Assembly: GCF_013343005.1 (NCBI RefSeq)
Contig: NZ_CP054491.1
Span: 1,532,501 to 1,596,500, forward strand
DNA length: 64,000 nt
Source of the DNA: Candidatus Reidiella endopervernicosa
Lineage (GTDB): Bacteria; Pseudomonadota; Gammaproteobacteria; GCF-013343005
Reading direction: 5' to 3'
The translations under genes were made by a program, and so were the position numbers. Of this stretch, positions 1 through 8,006 are shown piece by piece (within the stretch, counting starts at the first letter, position 1; each line of letters opens with the position of its first letter). Below the pieces are notes generated by a model that was not told where the DNA came from, did no database searches, and worked only from the letters and a program-made list of their open reading frames with translations.

Positions 1-114
1 TTCTGCTGGAAGGCTGAGCGGGTTTTTTTGTGCCCGCTTGAAAGTGATCGACAGAGCCATGCGGGGTGTTATTCGTGTGGTTGCAAAGGGCCAGAGAATG
101 GCCGGAGGTTAACG
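1..114. other. Window-edge leader, no assignable gene
   Basis: A short reading frame ends in a TGA at 15-17 and could be the tail of an upstream gene, but five codons are too few to name it. A small GC stem (AGCGGG pairing with CCCGCT, T-rich loop) follows at about 18-40. It has its T run in the loop rather than as a tail, so it is not a classical terminator. The metZ ribosome-binding site GGAGG lies at 104-108. Confidence 0.3.
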
Positions 115-1311
115 ATGTTTGAAGATGGTCTAGACGATTTTGCACTGGAGACGCTTGCAGTCCGTGCTGGGCAGCAACGCACAGCTGAAGGGGAGCATGC
201 AGAGCCGATATTCCCCACCTCCAGTTTTGTTTTTGCATCAGCCGAAGAGGCTGCAGCGCGCTTCTCGGGTGATCAACCCGGCAATATCTACTCGCGCTTC
301 ACCAATCCAACCGTGCGCACCTTTGAGCAGCGCCTGGCTGCGATGGAGGGTGGAGAGCGTTGCGTGGCGACCGCGTCGGGCATGTCGGCGATCCTCACCA
401 CCTGCATGGGGCTGCTGAAGGCGGGCGACCATGTCGTCTCCTCACGTTCGATATTTGGTACCACCACGGTGCTGTTCAACAACTACCTGACCAAGTTTGG
501 TGTTGAGACCAGTTTTGTTGCGCAGACTGACTACAGTGAGTGGGAGGCGGCGATTCGTCCAGAGACACGCCTACTGTTTCTGGAGACCCCCTCGAACCCA
601 CTCACCGAGGTAGCCGATATTGCGCGTCTCGCTGAGCTGGCACACGCCAATGGTGCGCTGCTAGTGGTCGATAACTGCTTCTGCACACCGGCGCTGCAGC
701 AGCCGTTGAAGCTGGGGGCCGATATCGTGATCCACTCCGCCACCAAGTATCTCGATGGGCAGGGACGTTGTGTCGGCGGCGCGGTAGTTGGCAGCGAGGA
801 GATTGTCGGCGGTGATGTCTATGCATTTTTGCGCTCGGCTGGCCCGACCATGAGTGCCTTTAATGCCTGGGTCTTTCTCAAAGGGTTGGAGACACTCTCA
901 ATCCGCATGCGCGCTCACTGCGAGTCGGCGGGTGAGCTGGCGCACTGGCTAGAGTCTCAGCCAACAGTGAAACGTGTCTACTATCCCGGACTCGAATCGC
1001 ATCCGCAGCATGGGCTGGCGGCGAGTCAACAGCGTGGTGCGGGTGGCATCCTCTCGTTTGAGCTCGAAGGTGGTCAGGCAGAGGCGTGGCGCTTTATCAA
1101 TGCTACCGAGCTGGTATCGATTACCGCCAACCTGGGTGATGCCAAGACCACGATTACCCATCCGGCCACTACCACACACGGCCGTCTCACTGCTGAACAG
1201 TGTGCCGAGTCGGGTATTAGTGATGGTCTGCTGCGTCTCTCGGTGGGATTGGAAGATGTCGTCGATCTGAAAAACGACCTGGCCCGCGGTCTGGCGGCTG
1301 TGGCCGGATGA
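115..1311 (+). CDS. metZ: O-succinylhomoserine sulfhydrylase
   Basis: This PLP enzyme makes homocysteine from O-succinylhomoserine and sulfide in the cytoplasmic methionine pathway. The 398-residue product is collinear with the Cys/Met metabolism PLP family. It has the aromatic/glycine stretch YSRFTNPT near the N-terminus, the GMSAI region, and the PLP-lysine motif SATKYLDGQG around residue 212, followed by GGAVVG. ATG 115 was chosen because GGAGG lies 6 nt upstream; the frame is open back to 28 but those residues do not resemble the family. The neighbouring DUF455 gene starts 37 nt later on the same strand. Direct sulfhydrylation suits an organism with abundant sulfide, which is an inference. 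A cystathionine gamma-synthase role is the main alternative. Confidence 0.9.
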   Translation: MFEDGLDDFALETLAVRAGQQRTAEGEHAEPIFPTSSFVFASAEEAAARFSGDQPGNIYSRFTNPTVRTFEQRLAAMEGGERCVATASGMSAILTTCMGLLKAGDHVVSSRSIFGTTTVLFNNYLTKFGVETSFVAQTDYSEWEAAIRPETRLLFLETPSNPLTEVADIARLAELAHANGALLVVDNCFCTPALQQPLKLGADIVIHSATKYLDGQGRCVGGAVVGSEEIVGGDVYAFLRSAGPTMSAFNAWVFLKGLETLSIRMRAHCESAGELAHWLESQPTVKRVYYPGLESHPQHGLAASQQRGAGGILSFELEGGQAEAWRFINATELVSITANLGDAKTTITHPATTTHGRLTAEQCAESGISDGLLRLSVGLEDVVDLKNDLARGLAAVAG

Positions 1312-1348
1312 GTCGTCTCCCTCAGTCCGTTGATAGAGAAGGCGATCG

Positions 1349-2167
1349 ATGATCCAGAGTATTTTTGATCTGGCACGGGGCTGTCTTGATGCTTGTGATC
1401 CCGATGAGAAGATCGCCCTGACCAACGCCGCCAGTGCGGCATGGCAGGCGGGTGAGTGTGCGCTTGATGCGACGGTTGAAGCTGAGCCGATTCCCGATCC
1501 CGGTCGTCCCGCGCGACCTCTACTAGTGCGTCCACGTGAATTGCAGCAGCGTAAACCGACCACGGTTGAGGGGCGGGCGATACTGTTTCATGCGCTGGTA
1601 CATATCGAGTTTAATGCGATCAACCTCGGTTGGGATGCGGTCTACCGTTTTCGCGATATGCCGAATGACTACTATAGCGACTGGATTCAGATCGCCTTTG
1701 AGGAGGCGTACCACTTCGGTCTGCTGCGCGACCATCTGCGTACGCTCGGTTATGAGTATGGGGATTTCCCCGCCCATAACGGCTTGTGGGAGATGGCTGA
1801 GGAGACATCCTACGATGTATTGGCGCGTATGGCGCTGGTGCCGCGCTGTCTGGAGGCGCGCGGCCTCGATGTGAGTCCGGGCATTAAGGCCAAGCTGCTG
1901 AAGGTGGGGGATAGTGAAGGCGCGGCGCTACTCGATATTATTCTGCGTGATGAGATCGGCCATGTCGGAGTCGGCAATCGCTGGTTCCACTACCTCTGTA
2001 GTGAGCGTGCGCTCGATTCTGAGCAGCAGTTCGATGCGCTGCTGGAACGGCATATGAAGGGACAGATTCGCGGCCCCTTTCATCGTGAGGCGCGACTTGA
2101 GGCGGGTTTTACCGTTGAGGAGCTCGACTACCTCGAAGGGGTGGGCGGAACGCTCAGGCCTCGATAG
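1349..2167 (+). CDS. DUF455-family ferritin-like protein
   Basis: The 272-residue protein resembles the DUF455 family, helical-bundle proteins related to ferritin-like diiron enzymes such as MiaE. Candidate metal ligands are visible in ordered carboxylate/histidine motifs: HIEFNAI near residue 85, EEAYHFGLL near 115 and DEIGHV near 200. That is the spacing expected of a four-helix diiron site. The substrate is unknown. Its stop overlaps the convergent lpxH gene by 14 nt. A tRNA-hydroxylase-like role is possible but not shown by the sequence. Confidence 0.8.
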   Translation: MIQSIFDLARGCLDACDPDEKIALTNAASAAWQAGECALDATVEAEPIPDPGRPARPLLVRPRELQQRKPTTVEGRAILFHALVHIEFNAINLGWDAVYRFRDMPNDYYSDWIQIAFEEAYHFGLLRDHLRTLGYEYGDFPAHNGLWEMAEETSYDVLARMALVPRCLEARGLDVSPGIKAKLLKVGDSEGAALLDIILRDEIGHVGVGNRWFHYLCSERALDSEQQFDALLERHMKGQIRGPFHREARLEAGFTVEELDYLEGVGGTLRPR

Positions 2168-2870
2168 GCTCGAGACTGCATCCCTCAGGAGTGCAGCGCA
2201 ACACGCTGCCCCGCTGATGCCAGTCACCGACGACCATGCGTTGTACGCTTTGGCCATCTAGCTCAAGGTCGTGAATGGCTGGGCGGTGGGTATGACCATG
2301 GATCAGCTGCTGTACCTGATGAGATCGCATTACCTGTTCGATCTCCTGCTGGTTGGCATCCATAATCGCGAGTGATTTTTCACTCATCTCGGCACGACTT
2401 TTTGCGCGCACCTCCGAGATCATCTCAATGCGTGGTCCTATCTCCAGTGAGAGCACCTGCTCAATCAGTGCGGGTGCACGAACCATGTTTCGAAATGCCT
2501 GATAGTCCTGGTCATCGGTGCAGAGGGTGTCACCGTGCATCAACAGTGTTTGTTTGCCGTAAAGCTCGATCAGGGTTGGATCTTGAAGGAGTTGTGCGCC
2601 CGTCTCGGTAAGAAACTGCGCCCCAATCAGAAAATCACGATTGCCGTGCATGAAAAAGAGTGGGGCTTGCCACGCCTTGAGCGCCGTGACGATTTGCTGT
2701 TTCCCTGGGTCGGGATCATCATCGCCAAACCAGATCTCAAACAGGTCGCCGAGAATATAGAGCGCCTCGGCCGAGGCGCTCTCTCGCTGCAAAAAGTCGA
2801 GAAAGAGGCGCGTCGTCTCGGGCCGACTCTCGTGTAGGTGGAGGTCGGCGATAAAGAGGCTCTCACCCAT
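2154..2870 (-). CDS. lpxH: UDP-2,3-diacylglucosamine diphosphatase
   Basis: LpxH hydrolyses UDP-2,3-diacylglucosamine to lipid X and UMP on the cytoplasmic face of the inner membrane during lipid A synthesis. The 238-residue product has the calcineurin-like dimetal motifs in order: DLHLHES at the N-terminus, GDLFEIWFGDD, HGNRDFLIG and a C-terminal HGHTHRP. Length matches the family (about 240). Its ATG overlaps the TGA of the upstream cyclophilin gene (TGATG), indicating translational coupling in a two-gene operon. The organism therefore makes lipid A. Confidence 0.93.
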   Translation of the reverse strand: MGESLFIADLHLHESRPETTRLFLDFLQRESASAEALYILGDLFEIWFGDDDPDPGKQQIVTALKAWQAPLFFMHGNRDFLIGAQFLTETGAQLLQDPTLIELYGKQTLLMHGDTLCTDDQDYQAFRNMVRAPALIEQVLSLEIGPRIEMISEVRAKSRAEMSEKSLAIMDANQQEIEQVMRSHQVQQLIHGHTHRPAIHDLELDGQSVQRMVVGDWHQRGSVLRCTPEGCSLEPIEA

Positions 2871-3469
2871 CAGTTCTGTGCAGCGGTACCGGTTTTGTCG
2901 TCTACCACGGAGGCGCGTTCGATGATCACAACATCTTGTGGTACGTCACGCGGGAAGGGACCGCCTGAACCGGTGCGCATCTGTTCGATCTTGTCGACCA
3001 CATCCATGCCTTTCACGACCTCACCGAAGACGGCGTAGCCCCAGCCGCGTTTGGTTTTTGCGCTGTGGTTGAGGAAGCTGTTATTGACGGTATTGATGAA
3101 AAACTGCGCGGTGGCGGAGTGGGGGATTGAGGTGCGTGCCATGGCGACGCTACCACGGCGATTCTTCAAGCCGTTATCGGCCTCGTTCTTGATCTCATCG
3201 CGAGTCGCTTTTTTGGTGTAGGTCTTGGTGAATCCACCGCCCTGGATCATGAAGTCACTAATCACGCGGTGGAAGACGGTGCCGTTATAGAAACCGCTGT
3301 TGACGTAGGTGAGGAAGTTCTCGACCGTAACCGGTGCCTTGTCGCGATGGAGCTGGATGGTGATGTTGCCGACATTGGTCTCAAGCAGTACATGTGGTGT
3401 TGGGGGCATCTCGGCCTGGGCGAGGTTGAAGGTAAGCAGCAGGAGCAGGGTGGTCAGTATGCGTTTCAT
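2870..3469 (-). CDS. ppiA: Secreted cyclophilin-type peptidyl-prolyl isomerase
   Basis: A 199-residue cyclophilin catalysing proline cis-trans isomerisation. A typical Sec signal peptide ([19 protein letters not shown]) indicates a periplasmic location. The domain begins at [14 protein letters not shown] and contains the catalytic segment [15 protein letters not shown] and the downstream GSVAMART and [10 protein letters not shown] motifs. It is the first gene of the operon with lpxH, to which it is joined by an overlapping stop/start. The long loop after the ITHP-like region is ordinary for bacterial cyclophilins. Which E. coli paralogue (PpiA or PpiB) it matches is set here only by the signal peptide. 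Confidence 0.88.
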   Translation of the reverse strand: MKRILTTLLLLLTFNLAQAEMPPTPHVLLETNVGNITIQLHRDKAPVTVENFLTYVNSGFYNGTVFHRVISDFMIQGGGFTKTYTKKATRDEIKNEADNGLKNRRGSVAMARTSIPHSATAQFFINTVNNSFLNHSAKTKRGWGYAVFGEVVKGMDVVDKIEQMRTGSGGPFPRDVPQDVVIIERASVVDDKTGTAAQN

Positions 3470-3648
3470 GTTTTTTTTCCATGGTTGAACTGGGTTAGAT
3501 GATAAAGTGGCGCGGCTGATGGGGAAAGCCTATTTTGTCGTTGATTTGGCTTTCCGTTAACATGCCCGCCACCGGTTGCAGGGCTGGAAGATCAACACTG
3601 CCCGCTGCGCTTCCACCGGCTAATGACTATGACCTCGGAAACTTCGAT

Positions 3649-5046
3649 ATGTTGCAGATCCACAATAACCTGAGCAATCAGCTAGAGCCCTTCACTCCTA
3701 TCGACCCGCAGCGGGTACGAATCTATGTCTGCGGAATGACGGTTTACGACTACTGTCATATTGGCCACGCGCGGGTATTGGTGGTCTTTGATGTGGTCTA
3801 TCGCTATCTCTGCAAGATCTACGGCGAGCAGCAGGTCACCTATGTGCGCAACGTGACCGATATCGACGACAAGATTATCCAGCGCGCCAACGAGAACGGG
3901 GAGGATTTTTCTAACCTGACCTCCCGTTTTGTCGAGGCGATGCACGAGGATGCCGATGCGCTGGGGGTGTTACGCCCGAATGAGGAGCCACACGCCACCA
4001 CCCATATGGATCAGATTGTAGAGATGATCGCCAAGTTGGTCGAGAAGGGCTACGCCTATCCGGCTGCCAACGGTGACGTTTACTACGATGTCAGCAAGTT
4101 CGAGGGTTACGGCAAGCTCTCTGGTAAAAACCCTGAAGATCTACGCGCTGGTGAACGGGTGGCGGTCGATACCGCAAAAGACGATCCGCTCGATTTTGTC
4201 CTGTGGAAGGCGGCTAAACCGGGGGAGCCGAGCTGGGAATCACCCTGGGGAAATGGGCGTCCCGGTTGGCACATTGAGTGTTCAGCGATGTCGACCCACT
4301 GTCTCGGTAATCACTTTGATATTCACGGCGGTGGCCTCGATCTGCAATTTCCCCATCACGAAAATGAGATCGCACAGAGTGAGGCGGCGACCGGCTGCCA
4401 GTTTGTAAATGTCTGGATGCATAACGGTTTTGTGCGTGTCGACGATGAGAAGATGTCGAAGTCGCTCGGTAACTTCTTCACCATTCGCGAGGTGATGAAG
4501 CAGTACGATCCTGAGGTGATCCGTTACTTCATTCTTACCAGCCACTATCGTAGTCCGCTCAACTACTCCGATAAACACCTCGATAACGCCAAGGCAGCGC
4601 TGAGCACGCTCTATACCGCACTGAAGGGGGTTGCACTTGAGGGCGTGGAGGCTGCTGCAGGTGAGGGCTACACTGAGCGTTTTTATGCAGCATTGGATGA
4701 TGATTTCGCCACGTCAGAAGCACTGGCAGTGCTGTTCGAAATGGCCAAGGAGGTCAATCGTCTGCGTGATAGTGATGGCGTGCAAGCGGTTGAAATAGCG
4801 GCGCAGCTAAAACAGCTGGCACAGCTGTTGGGTATTCTGCAGCGCGATCCGGTTGCCTACCTACAAGGTGGAGTCGGCAGCGAAGAGGGGCTCAGCAACG
4901 AGCAGATTGAGACGCTGATCGAGGCGCGTCTGACGGCGCGCAGCAACAAGGAGTGGGCCGAGTCAGATCGCATTCGTGATGAGCTGCAAGCGGCTGGAAT
5001 CGTCCTGGAGGATGGTGCCGGCGGTACTACCTGGCGCCGCGGCTAG
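3649..5046 (+). CDS. cysS: Cysteinyl-tRNA synthetase
   Basis: This class I synthetase charges tRNA-Cys. The 465-residue product shows the zinc/HIGH region [16 protein letters not shown] near residue 28, the GWHIECSAM zinc-ligand segment, [11 protein letters not shown], and the KMSKS loop [10 protein letters not shown]. The frame is open from 3535, but ATG 3649 (MLQIHNNL) gives the N-terminus usual for the family. The upstream 38 codons are low-quality and no strong Shine-Dalgarno precedes either start. It is convergent with folD across a 42-nt gap holding a strong hairpin. Confidence 0.95.
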   Translation: MLQIHNNLSNQLEPFTPIDPQRVRIYVCGMTVYDYCHIGHARVLVVFDVVYRYLCKIYGEQQVTYVRNVTDIDDKIIQRANENGEDFSNLTSRFVEAMHEDADALGVLRPNEEPHATTHMDQIVEMIAKLVEKGYAYPAANGDVYYDVSKFEGYGKLSGKNPEDLRAGERVAVDTAKDDPLDFVLWKAAKPGEPSWESPWGNGRPGWHIECSAMSTHCLGNHFDIHGGGLDLQFPHHENEIAQSEAATGCQFVNVWMHNGFVRVDDEKMSKSLGNFFTIREVMKQYDPEVIRYFILTSHYRSPLNYSDKHLDNAKAALSTLYTALKGVALEGVEAAAGEGYTERFYAALDDDFATSEALAVLFEMAKEVNRLRDSDGVQAVEIAAQLKQLAQLLGILQRDPVAYLQGGVGSEEGLSNEQIETLIEARLTARSNKEWAESDRIRDELQAAGIVLEDGAGGTTWRRG

Positions 5047-5056
5047 TTAGAGGCGT

Positions 5057-5082
5057 GTGGACGGAGTAGTTGCTCCGTCCAC
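5057..5082. terminator. Hairpin between convergent cysS and folD
   Basis: A perfect 10-bp stem (GTGGACGGAG with CTCCGTCCAC) with a 6-nt loop sits between the two convergent stop codons. No T run follows on either strand. It may act as a bidirectional transcript end or mRNA-stabilising hairpin rather than a classical intrinsic terminator. Confidence 0.5.
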
Positions 5083-5088
5083 GGCATG

Positions 5089-5943
5089 TTATGAGTGGAA
5101 CTGTTCCAGCGCCTCAATGGTGTTGTTGAGCAGTACAGCAACAGTCATTGGTCCAACGCCGCCCGGTACCGGAGTAATCCGGCCTGCGCGCTCACGGGCA
5201 CTCTCAAAATCGACATCACCGACCAGACGCCCGTCATCGAGACGGTTGATACCGATGTCGATGACGGTCGCCCCCGGTTTGATCCACTCGCCCTTAACCA
5301 GTCCCGGTTTGCCGGCAGCGACGACCACGATGTCGGCGCGCCTGATCTGCTCCTCGAGGTCTCGCGTCATACGGTGGCAGGTGGTGGTGGTGCAGCCAGC
5401 CAGAAGCAGTTCAAGCCCCATTGGCCGACCGACGTGGTTAGATGCACCAACGACAACCGCCTCCTGGCCCTTCAGCTCCATACCGGTGCTGCGCAGCAGC
5501 TTGATTACGCCGTAGGGGGTGCAGGAGCGTAACGTTGGCAGGCGCACCGCAAGGCGGCCGATGTTGTAGGGGTGGAAGCCATCCACATCCTTGTCGGGGC
5601 GGATGCGTTCGATCACCGTCTCGGTATCGATATGCGCTGGCAGCGGAGTCTGGACCAGGATGCCGTCCACAGTAGCGTCTTCGTTGAGCTCATCGATTAG
5701 CTTAAGCAGATCTTCCTGGCTGGTCTCAGGGGACAGATCGTGGGAGATCGAATTCACCCCGACCTCGGCGCAGGCGTTACGTTTATTGCGAACATAGACC
5801 TCGGAGGCTGGATCAGCGCCGAGCAGAATGACAGCTAGTCCCGGTGCGCGCAGTCCTTTGGCGGTACGTGCCTCCACCTTGCCCTTTATCTCTTGTCTAA
5901 GTTCGGCGGCGATCGCCTTGCCGTCAATGATCTGCGCTGTCAT
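5089..5943 (-). CDS. folD: Methylene-THF dehydrogenase/cyclohydrolase
   Basis: Bifunctional FolD interconverts 5,10-methylene-THF and 10-formyl-THF using NADP in one-carbon metabolism. The 284-residue product begins [12 protein letters not shown] and contains the [13 protein letters not shown] segment with the active-site tyrosine and lysine, the [10 protein letters not shown] motif, GRP(M)G in the Rossmann part, and the terminal GGVGPMTVA motif. The start at 5943 was preferred over 6015 because it matches the normal family N-terminus. Confidence 0.95.
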   Translation of the reverse strand: MTAQIIDGKAIAAELRQEIKGKVEARTAKGLRAPGLAVILLGADPASEVYVRNKRNACAEVGVNSISHDLSPETSQEDLLKLIDELNEDATVDGILVQTPLPAHIDTETVIERIRPDKDVDGFHPYNIGRLAVRLPTLRSCTPYGVIKLLRSTGMELKGQEAVVVGASNHVGRPMGLELLLAGCTTTTCHRMTRDLEEQIRRADIVVVAAGKPGLVKGEWIKPGATVIDIGINRLDDGRLVGDVDFESARERAGRITPVPGGVGPMTVAVLLNNTIEALEQFHS

Positions 5944-6160
5944 GGGTGTGAAATCCAGTATGAATGAACGGTGAATTCTCTCATGCAGTAGCTGCTTGCG
6001 ACAAGCGACCCTCACGCTATGTAATGTTCCATTACGATCTCTACAGACGTTTTTTTCGTGTTTTTTTCAGGAAGGAATTGACGGCATGGGGGGAGTGCGA
6101 TTATTATCGCCAGCCTTCTTGCAGTACCTTGCAGAAGTCGAGTGCCTCAAGAAGGCTACT

Positions 6161-6237
6161 CGGGGTATAGCGCAGCCTGGTAGCGCGCCTGCTTTGGGAG
6201 CAGGATGTCGGGAGTTCGAATCTCTCTACCCCGACCA
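6161..6237 (+). tRNA. tRNA-Pro (TGG)
   Basis: Cloverleaf of 77 nt with acceptor CGGGGTA/TACCCCG, encoded CCA, T-arm GTTCGAA and anticodon loop CTTTGGGA giving anticodon TGG. It is the first of four tandem tRNA genes. Confidence 0.95.
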
Positions 6238-6286
6238 ATTGTAAAGGTGAATGAGCAGTCAGGCGGCTCAGTCACAAAGGTTCAAT

Positions 6287-6363
6287 GCGCCCGTAGCTCA
6301 TCTGGATAGAGCATCGGCCTTCTAAGCCGAGGGTAGCAGGTTCGAGTCCTGTCGGGCGTACCA
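6287..6363 (+). tRNA. tRNA-Arg (TCT)
   Basis: The acceptor GCGCCCG pairs with CGGGCGT (one G-T pair). The CCA is encoded, the T-loop is GTTCGAG, and the anticodon loop CTTCTAA gives TCT, which reads AGA/AGG. Confidence 0.94.
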
Positions 6364-6407
6364 TTCGCCGGTGGTTCTCATTGCCGCAAGGTATGAAGAG
6401 TTCAGTG

Positions 6408-6483
6408 GTGAGCGTAGCTCAGTCGGTAGAGCCCCGGATTGTGATTCCGGTGGTCGTGGGTTCGATCCCCATCGTTCACCCCA
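6408..6483 (+). tRNA. tRNA-His (GTG)
   Basis: The acceptor GTGAGCG pairs with CGTTCAC; the discriminator is C and CCA is encoded. The anticodon loop TTGTGAT gives GTG. The base before the acceptor (6407) is G, as expected for the extra G-1 of tRNA-His. Confidence 0.95.
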
Positions 6484-6521
6484 TTATCTAGATCGTTTAT
6501 TATTACGATCGAAATGAGTTT

Positions 6522-6597
6522 GGGATATTAGCTCAGTTGGTAGAGCAGGAGACTCTTAATCTCTTGGTCCAAGGTTCGAATCCTTGATATCCCACCA
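6522..6597 (+). tRNA. tRNA-Lys (CTT)
   Basis: Acceptor GGGATAT/ATATCCC, encoded CCA, T-loop GTTCGAA. The seven-base loop CTCTTAA between GGAGA and TCTCT gives anticodon CTT, the AAG-reading lysine isoacceptor. Confidence 0.92.
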
Positions 6598-6710
6598 TAT
6601 TCAATGGGTTGCCGGAAACGGTAGCCCTTTTTTGTGCGCTGCTTCCAGTAAATAGACTGTGATCTGATATAATTCAGGGTATTGGGTTAAATAGCTACGA
6701 GGTTGTGGTT

Positions 6711-6941
6711 ATGAGAATCGACAGCGCGCTCGGTACATCACTGCAGGGGTTGAAACAGGGGCAGCAGCGCCTGGTTGAAAGCTCTCAACAACTCACCGCT
6801 GCGGCGACCGCTGCACCGCAGGAAAATCTTACTGCTCCTATCGCTGAGCTTCAGCGCGCACGCGATCAGGTTGAGGTCTCGGCCAGGGTTGTGCAGGCCG
6901 TCGATCAAACACTCAATAACCTCCTCAAGGCCTTTTCTTAA
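6711..6941 (+). CDS. Small hypothetical protein, possible flagellar-type C-terminus
   Basis: A 76-residue product starting MRIDSALGTSL, with a predicted helical Gln/Ala-rich middle and a C-terminal segment VSARVVQAVDQTLNNLL. That segment is reminiscent of the C-terminal helix of flagellar rod/hook proteins. No catalytic motif is visible. ATG 6711 is preferred over GTG 6705 because ACGAGG at 6697-6702 is 8 nt upstream of it. A good -10 hexamer TATAAT lies at 6667-6672. The gene is immediately upstream of the broken SprA-related gene and may be co-transcribed with it. Confidence 0.55.
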   Translation: MRIDSALGTSLQGLKQGQQRLVESSQQLTAAATAAPQENLTAPIAELQRARDQVEVSARVVQAVDQTLNNLLKAFS

Positions 6942-6945
6942 AACT

Positions 6946-7583
6946 ATGCAGATCGCATCCCAACAGATCGGTTCAGTCATTAACACTCTCTCTGGTATGA
7001 GCCAGGTGAAGCGCGATGAAGCAGCTGCGCCTGCTGCTGAAGAGGATCAGAAAGAGACTGCAAGCCAGGGAGTGGGGGCGTTGAGCAGAAAGAGAGCGCT
7101 GAGAAGGAGGGGCGCGTAGAGGCGAATGAGCCGACCGAGCAGGATCTTGCCAGAGATCGACAGCTTGCGGAGCGGGATCGCGAGGTGCGGGCGCATGAGC
7201 AGGCACATCTCTCAGTAGGTGGCCCTTATACAGGTCGCGCCAGCTTTACCTACGAACGCGGTTCTGATGGGGTGAACTACGCGGTGGCTGGGGAGGTGAG
7301 TGTTGATACTTCGGCTGTTCCCAACGATCCCCAGGCAACCTTGGAGAAGGCAGAGGTGATTCGCCGTGCAGCCCTCGCGCCCGCTGAACCCTCGGCGCAG
7401 GATCAGCGTATCGCCGCGGAGGCGGCCAGTATGGCAGCTGAGGCGCGCACAGAATTGGCCGCTGAACGGGCCGAAGAGGCCTCCAAGTCAGCGGAAGGCG
7501 AATCTCAGAGTAATGAGCTTCATTCGCGTTACCAAAGTGATGACGAGGTTGAACCGGGGGCTTCGATAGATCTCTATGCATGA
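6946..7583 (+). pseudogene. SprA-related putative metalloprotease, frameshifted
   Basis: Two reading frames together make one SprA-related protein of about 212 residues. The N-terminal part (MQIASQQIGSV..., 6946-7119) runs out of frame. The C-terminal part is open from about 7039 and encodes ...EQDLARDRQLAERDREVRAHEQAH, GPYTGRASFTYERGSDGVNYAVAGEVSVD and VIRRAALAPAEPSAQD. These match the SprA-related family, including the HEQAH metal motif. One missing G in the run GTGGGGGCG (7072-7080) would join them as ...GVGGVEQKES.... This is a 1-nt deletion, a sequence error or a slippage site; the single sequence cannot distinguish these. Confidence 0.7.
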
Positions 7584-7694
7584 GTAATGTTTCCGGCCAG
7601 ATGAGGGCTGGATAATCACTGTTTACTGCTATCTTTGTTTTATGAGGCACTGCTTCTATCCAAGTTGACCATCGGGTGCACTGGGGGAGGTTGT

Positions 7695-8003
7695 ATGGCT
7701 ACTGAGTTTGAGCCCAAGGTGGGTGAGTGGTACAAGTATTCCGAGACCGGCAAGCTGTTTGAGGTTGTCGCGTTTGATGAGGATGAAGGTGCGATCGAGA
7801 TTCAACATCTGGATGGTGAGGTTGAGGAACTTGATCTCGAAATCTGGTTTGAGGTTGATCTCGAGATGGCAGAGGCACCGGAGGATTGGAGCGCCGCCTA
7901 CGACGGCATCGATAAGGATGATCTAGGTTATAGCGACAAGGCGATTCGCCCAGAGGATTGGTCGGGACCGATGAATGAGATCGACCGGCTAGAGAGTGAT
8001 TGA
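7695..8003 (+). CDS. Small acidic protein, DUF6763-like
   Basis: A 102-residue, strongly acidic protein. It starts MATEFEPKVGEWYKY and contains a compact beta-rich stretch (LFEVVAFDEDEGAIEIQ), followed by two similar tryptophan-containing segments, APEDWSAAYDGI and RPEDWSGPMNEI. It resembles the small conserved gammaproteobacterial proteins annotated as DUF6763, from memory of the family pattern. Function is unknown. ATG 7695 follows GGGGGAGG at 7683-7690, a very strong ribosome-binding site, so the longer frame from 7635 is not used. Confidence 0.7.
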   Translation: MATEFEPKVGEWYKYSETGKLFEVVAFDEDEGAIEIQHLDGEVEELDLEIWFEVDLEMAEAPEDWSAAYDGIDKDDLGYSDKAIRPEDWSGPMNEIDRLESD

Positions 8004-8006
8004 GCC

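Noticed and set aside
1-45. Terminator at the left edge
   Set aside because: The T run is in the loop, not after the stem, so an intrinsic terminator cannot be claimed.
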